Positions 63,094-64,000 of a stretch of DNA of 64,000 bases are shown one piece after another; the stretch's first letter is position 1; every line of letters begins with the position of its first letter. Origin of the DNA: Linum tenue (taxonomy: Eukaryota; Streptophyta; Magnoliopsida; Malpighiales; Linaceae); NCBI GenBank assembly GCA_946122785.1, contig CAMGYJ010000006.1, positions 41,622,066 through 41,686,065 on the forward strand, in the 5' to 3' direction. Both the position numbers and the translations under genes were made by a program. The notes beneath the pieces were generated by a model. That model saw nothing but the letters and a program-made list of their open reading frames with translations. It was not told the DNA's origin and did not search any database.

Positions 63094-64000
63094 CCCCCCC
63101 ACACTTATATTTCCAGTACGGATCCATGACAATCAAAAAAATTAAGCATAAGCACACCGAGGCATGGTTCTAGGTGGTCACAGTTTATCCCACACAAAAA
63201 TTCAAACCTGAACCATGCCACGGTGGCTACCAATCACCACTCAAGAAAAACCTTTCTCATCATTCAATAATTAGCACTTGGTGGGAAAATTTCACAAATA
63301 AAAGCAATTCGAATTAAAACATGCCCACCAAGGCTCACATAAGCTCAAGCAACATCATTCAATCACCCTAATTCACCAAATTCCTCGCCCTAATTCTAAG
63401 TTCAAAATTCAATTCACCGAATTTCTCCTCACTTCACTTCCTAATCCAATTCTCTCAAAATAAATAAGATAGAGCTGAAAACTAACATGGAGACTCAAGT
63501 AGAATGTAGGAGGAAGTGAGGTGAGGGCGAGGAAGGTTAAAATTGGCCGAAAACACACCAGAGAAGGTCACCGGAGCTTCGTTAAAAGCTCGCCAGACTC
63601 TCATCGGAGGCTCGCCGGCGGAGACTTCAGTGGAAAAAAGATGTCCCAAATCTTCCCAAAATCTCAGCAAATGCCGCTTTTGATGAGGGAAGAATGGGTT
63701 TGTGCTCGATTTTGGATTTGGCTCGCCGGAAGTGGAGGAAATGAGCAAAAATCGTTGGATTTCCACGATTTTCCGATGTGTTTTGAAAATTCCGGCGAGA
63801 TTTTGGGTCGTGAAGTGAAGAAGACCGTTCACGGCCTTTTTATAGGAAGACCATGAAGTTCACGGACGCATTTTCTAGTTCACAGTCGTTAAGACCGTGA
63901 ACACTGTAATCCGTCCGTGAACTCAGGTTGGTCGATCGGTTTGACACACGTGGAAGCACCCTGGTTCACGAACGCATTTTCCTGTTCACAGTCTTATAAG
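63094..64000 (-). repeat. Purine tract followed by Athila-type LTR-like sequence, runs off the window
   Basis: AAGTGTGGGGGGG (63094-63107 reversed) resembles the LTR-edge polypurine tracts. Further right, 'catggagactcaagt' (63487), TATAAAAA (minus, 63837-63844) and GTTCACGG/CCGTGAAC palindromes with 'aatccgtccgtgaactcag' (63840-63990) are those of an Athila U3. The plus-strand frame 63521-63856 overlaps the transcribed LTR region and is not a credible gene. The element continues beyond the window. Confidence 0.55.

Overview
The window looks like repeat-dense (pericentromeric-type) nuclear DNA of a flowering plant, probably a eudicot. The evidence is the set of plant-specific retrotransposon lineages: Athila and Tekay/Del Ty3-gypsy elements, an Ogre/Tat-like LTR, RE1-like Copia elements and a gag-only terminal-repeat element. 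These sit with CACTA, hAT-like, Harbinger-like and Mutator-like non-autonomous DNA transposons, a tRNA-type SINE, a LINE tail and a probable Helitron end. I cannot name the species. I see no rRNA genes, functional tRNA genes or CRISPR arrays. The only convincing intact host gene is a small secreted RALF-like peptide gene at 53357-53737 (minus strand).

Layout. 1-6.5 kb: a truncated plus-strand Athila 3' end abuts a decayed minus-strand Athila (integrase to gag, tRNA-Asp-type primer site, LTR), followed by a plus-strand Athila gag fragment. 6.6-15.6 kb: a minus-strand Tekay/Del chromovirus with LTRs, gag-pol and chromodomain, broken by one nonsense codon, one frameshift and a 496-bp MITE with a 9-bp target duplication. 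15.6-21.6 kb: a decayed Copia and an unclassified repeat, each carrying a nearly identical ~1.42-kb hAT-like element with a perfect 8-bp target duplication. 21.6-30.8 kb: opposed Athila LTRs, an Athila 3' noncoding region and an Athila gag-protease remnant split by a 2.36-kb CACTA element.

30.8-48.9 kb is one nested stack. A plus-strand Athila LTR is split by a minus-strand Athila remnant (5-bp duplication AGTAG). That remnant is split by an Ogre/Tat-like solo LTR (5-bp duplication AAGCT). The solo LTR has grown to 14.2 kb because a LINE tail, a complete Copia element, a complete gag-only element, a Harbinger-like MITE and smaller pieces landed in it. 48.9-52.3 kb: LTR fragments with a 78-bp tandem repeat and a 1.6-kb hAT-like element containing a SINE. 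52.3-54.3 kb: the lowest-repeat interval, with the RALF-like gene, a possible exon relic and a Helitron-type end. 54.3-64 kb: a Copia 3' half split by a third member of the first hAT-like family and cut by a minus-strand Athila. That Athila's LTR, long noncoding 3' region and ATHILA ORF-1-type gene (itself split by two further hAT-like elements) run to the window end.

No pathway operates here. Gene 'cooperation' is limited to retroelement gag/protease/RT/RNase H/integrase cassettes, nearly all inactivated. The main interest is the precisely readable insertion order, three non-autonomous hAT-like families with shared subterminal motifs, conserved structured noncoding DNA in the Athila 3' regions, palindrome-rich Athila promoter regions, the gag-only element, and the RALF-like gene with an unusual acidic tail. 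All comparisons were made by eye; family names rest on motif recognition, not on database searches.
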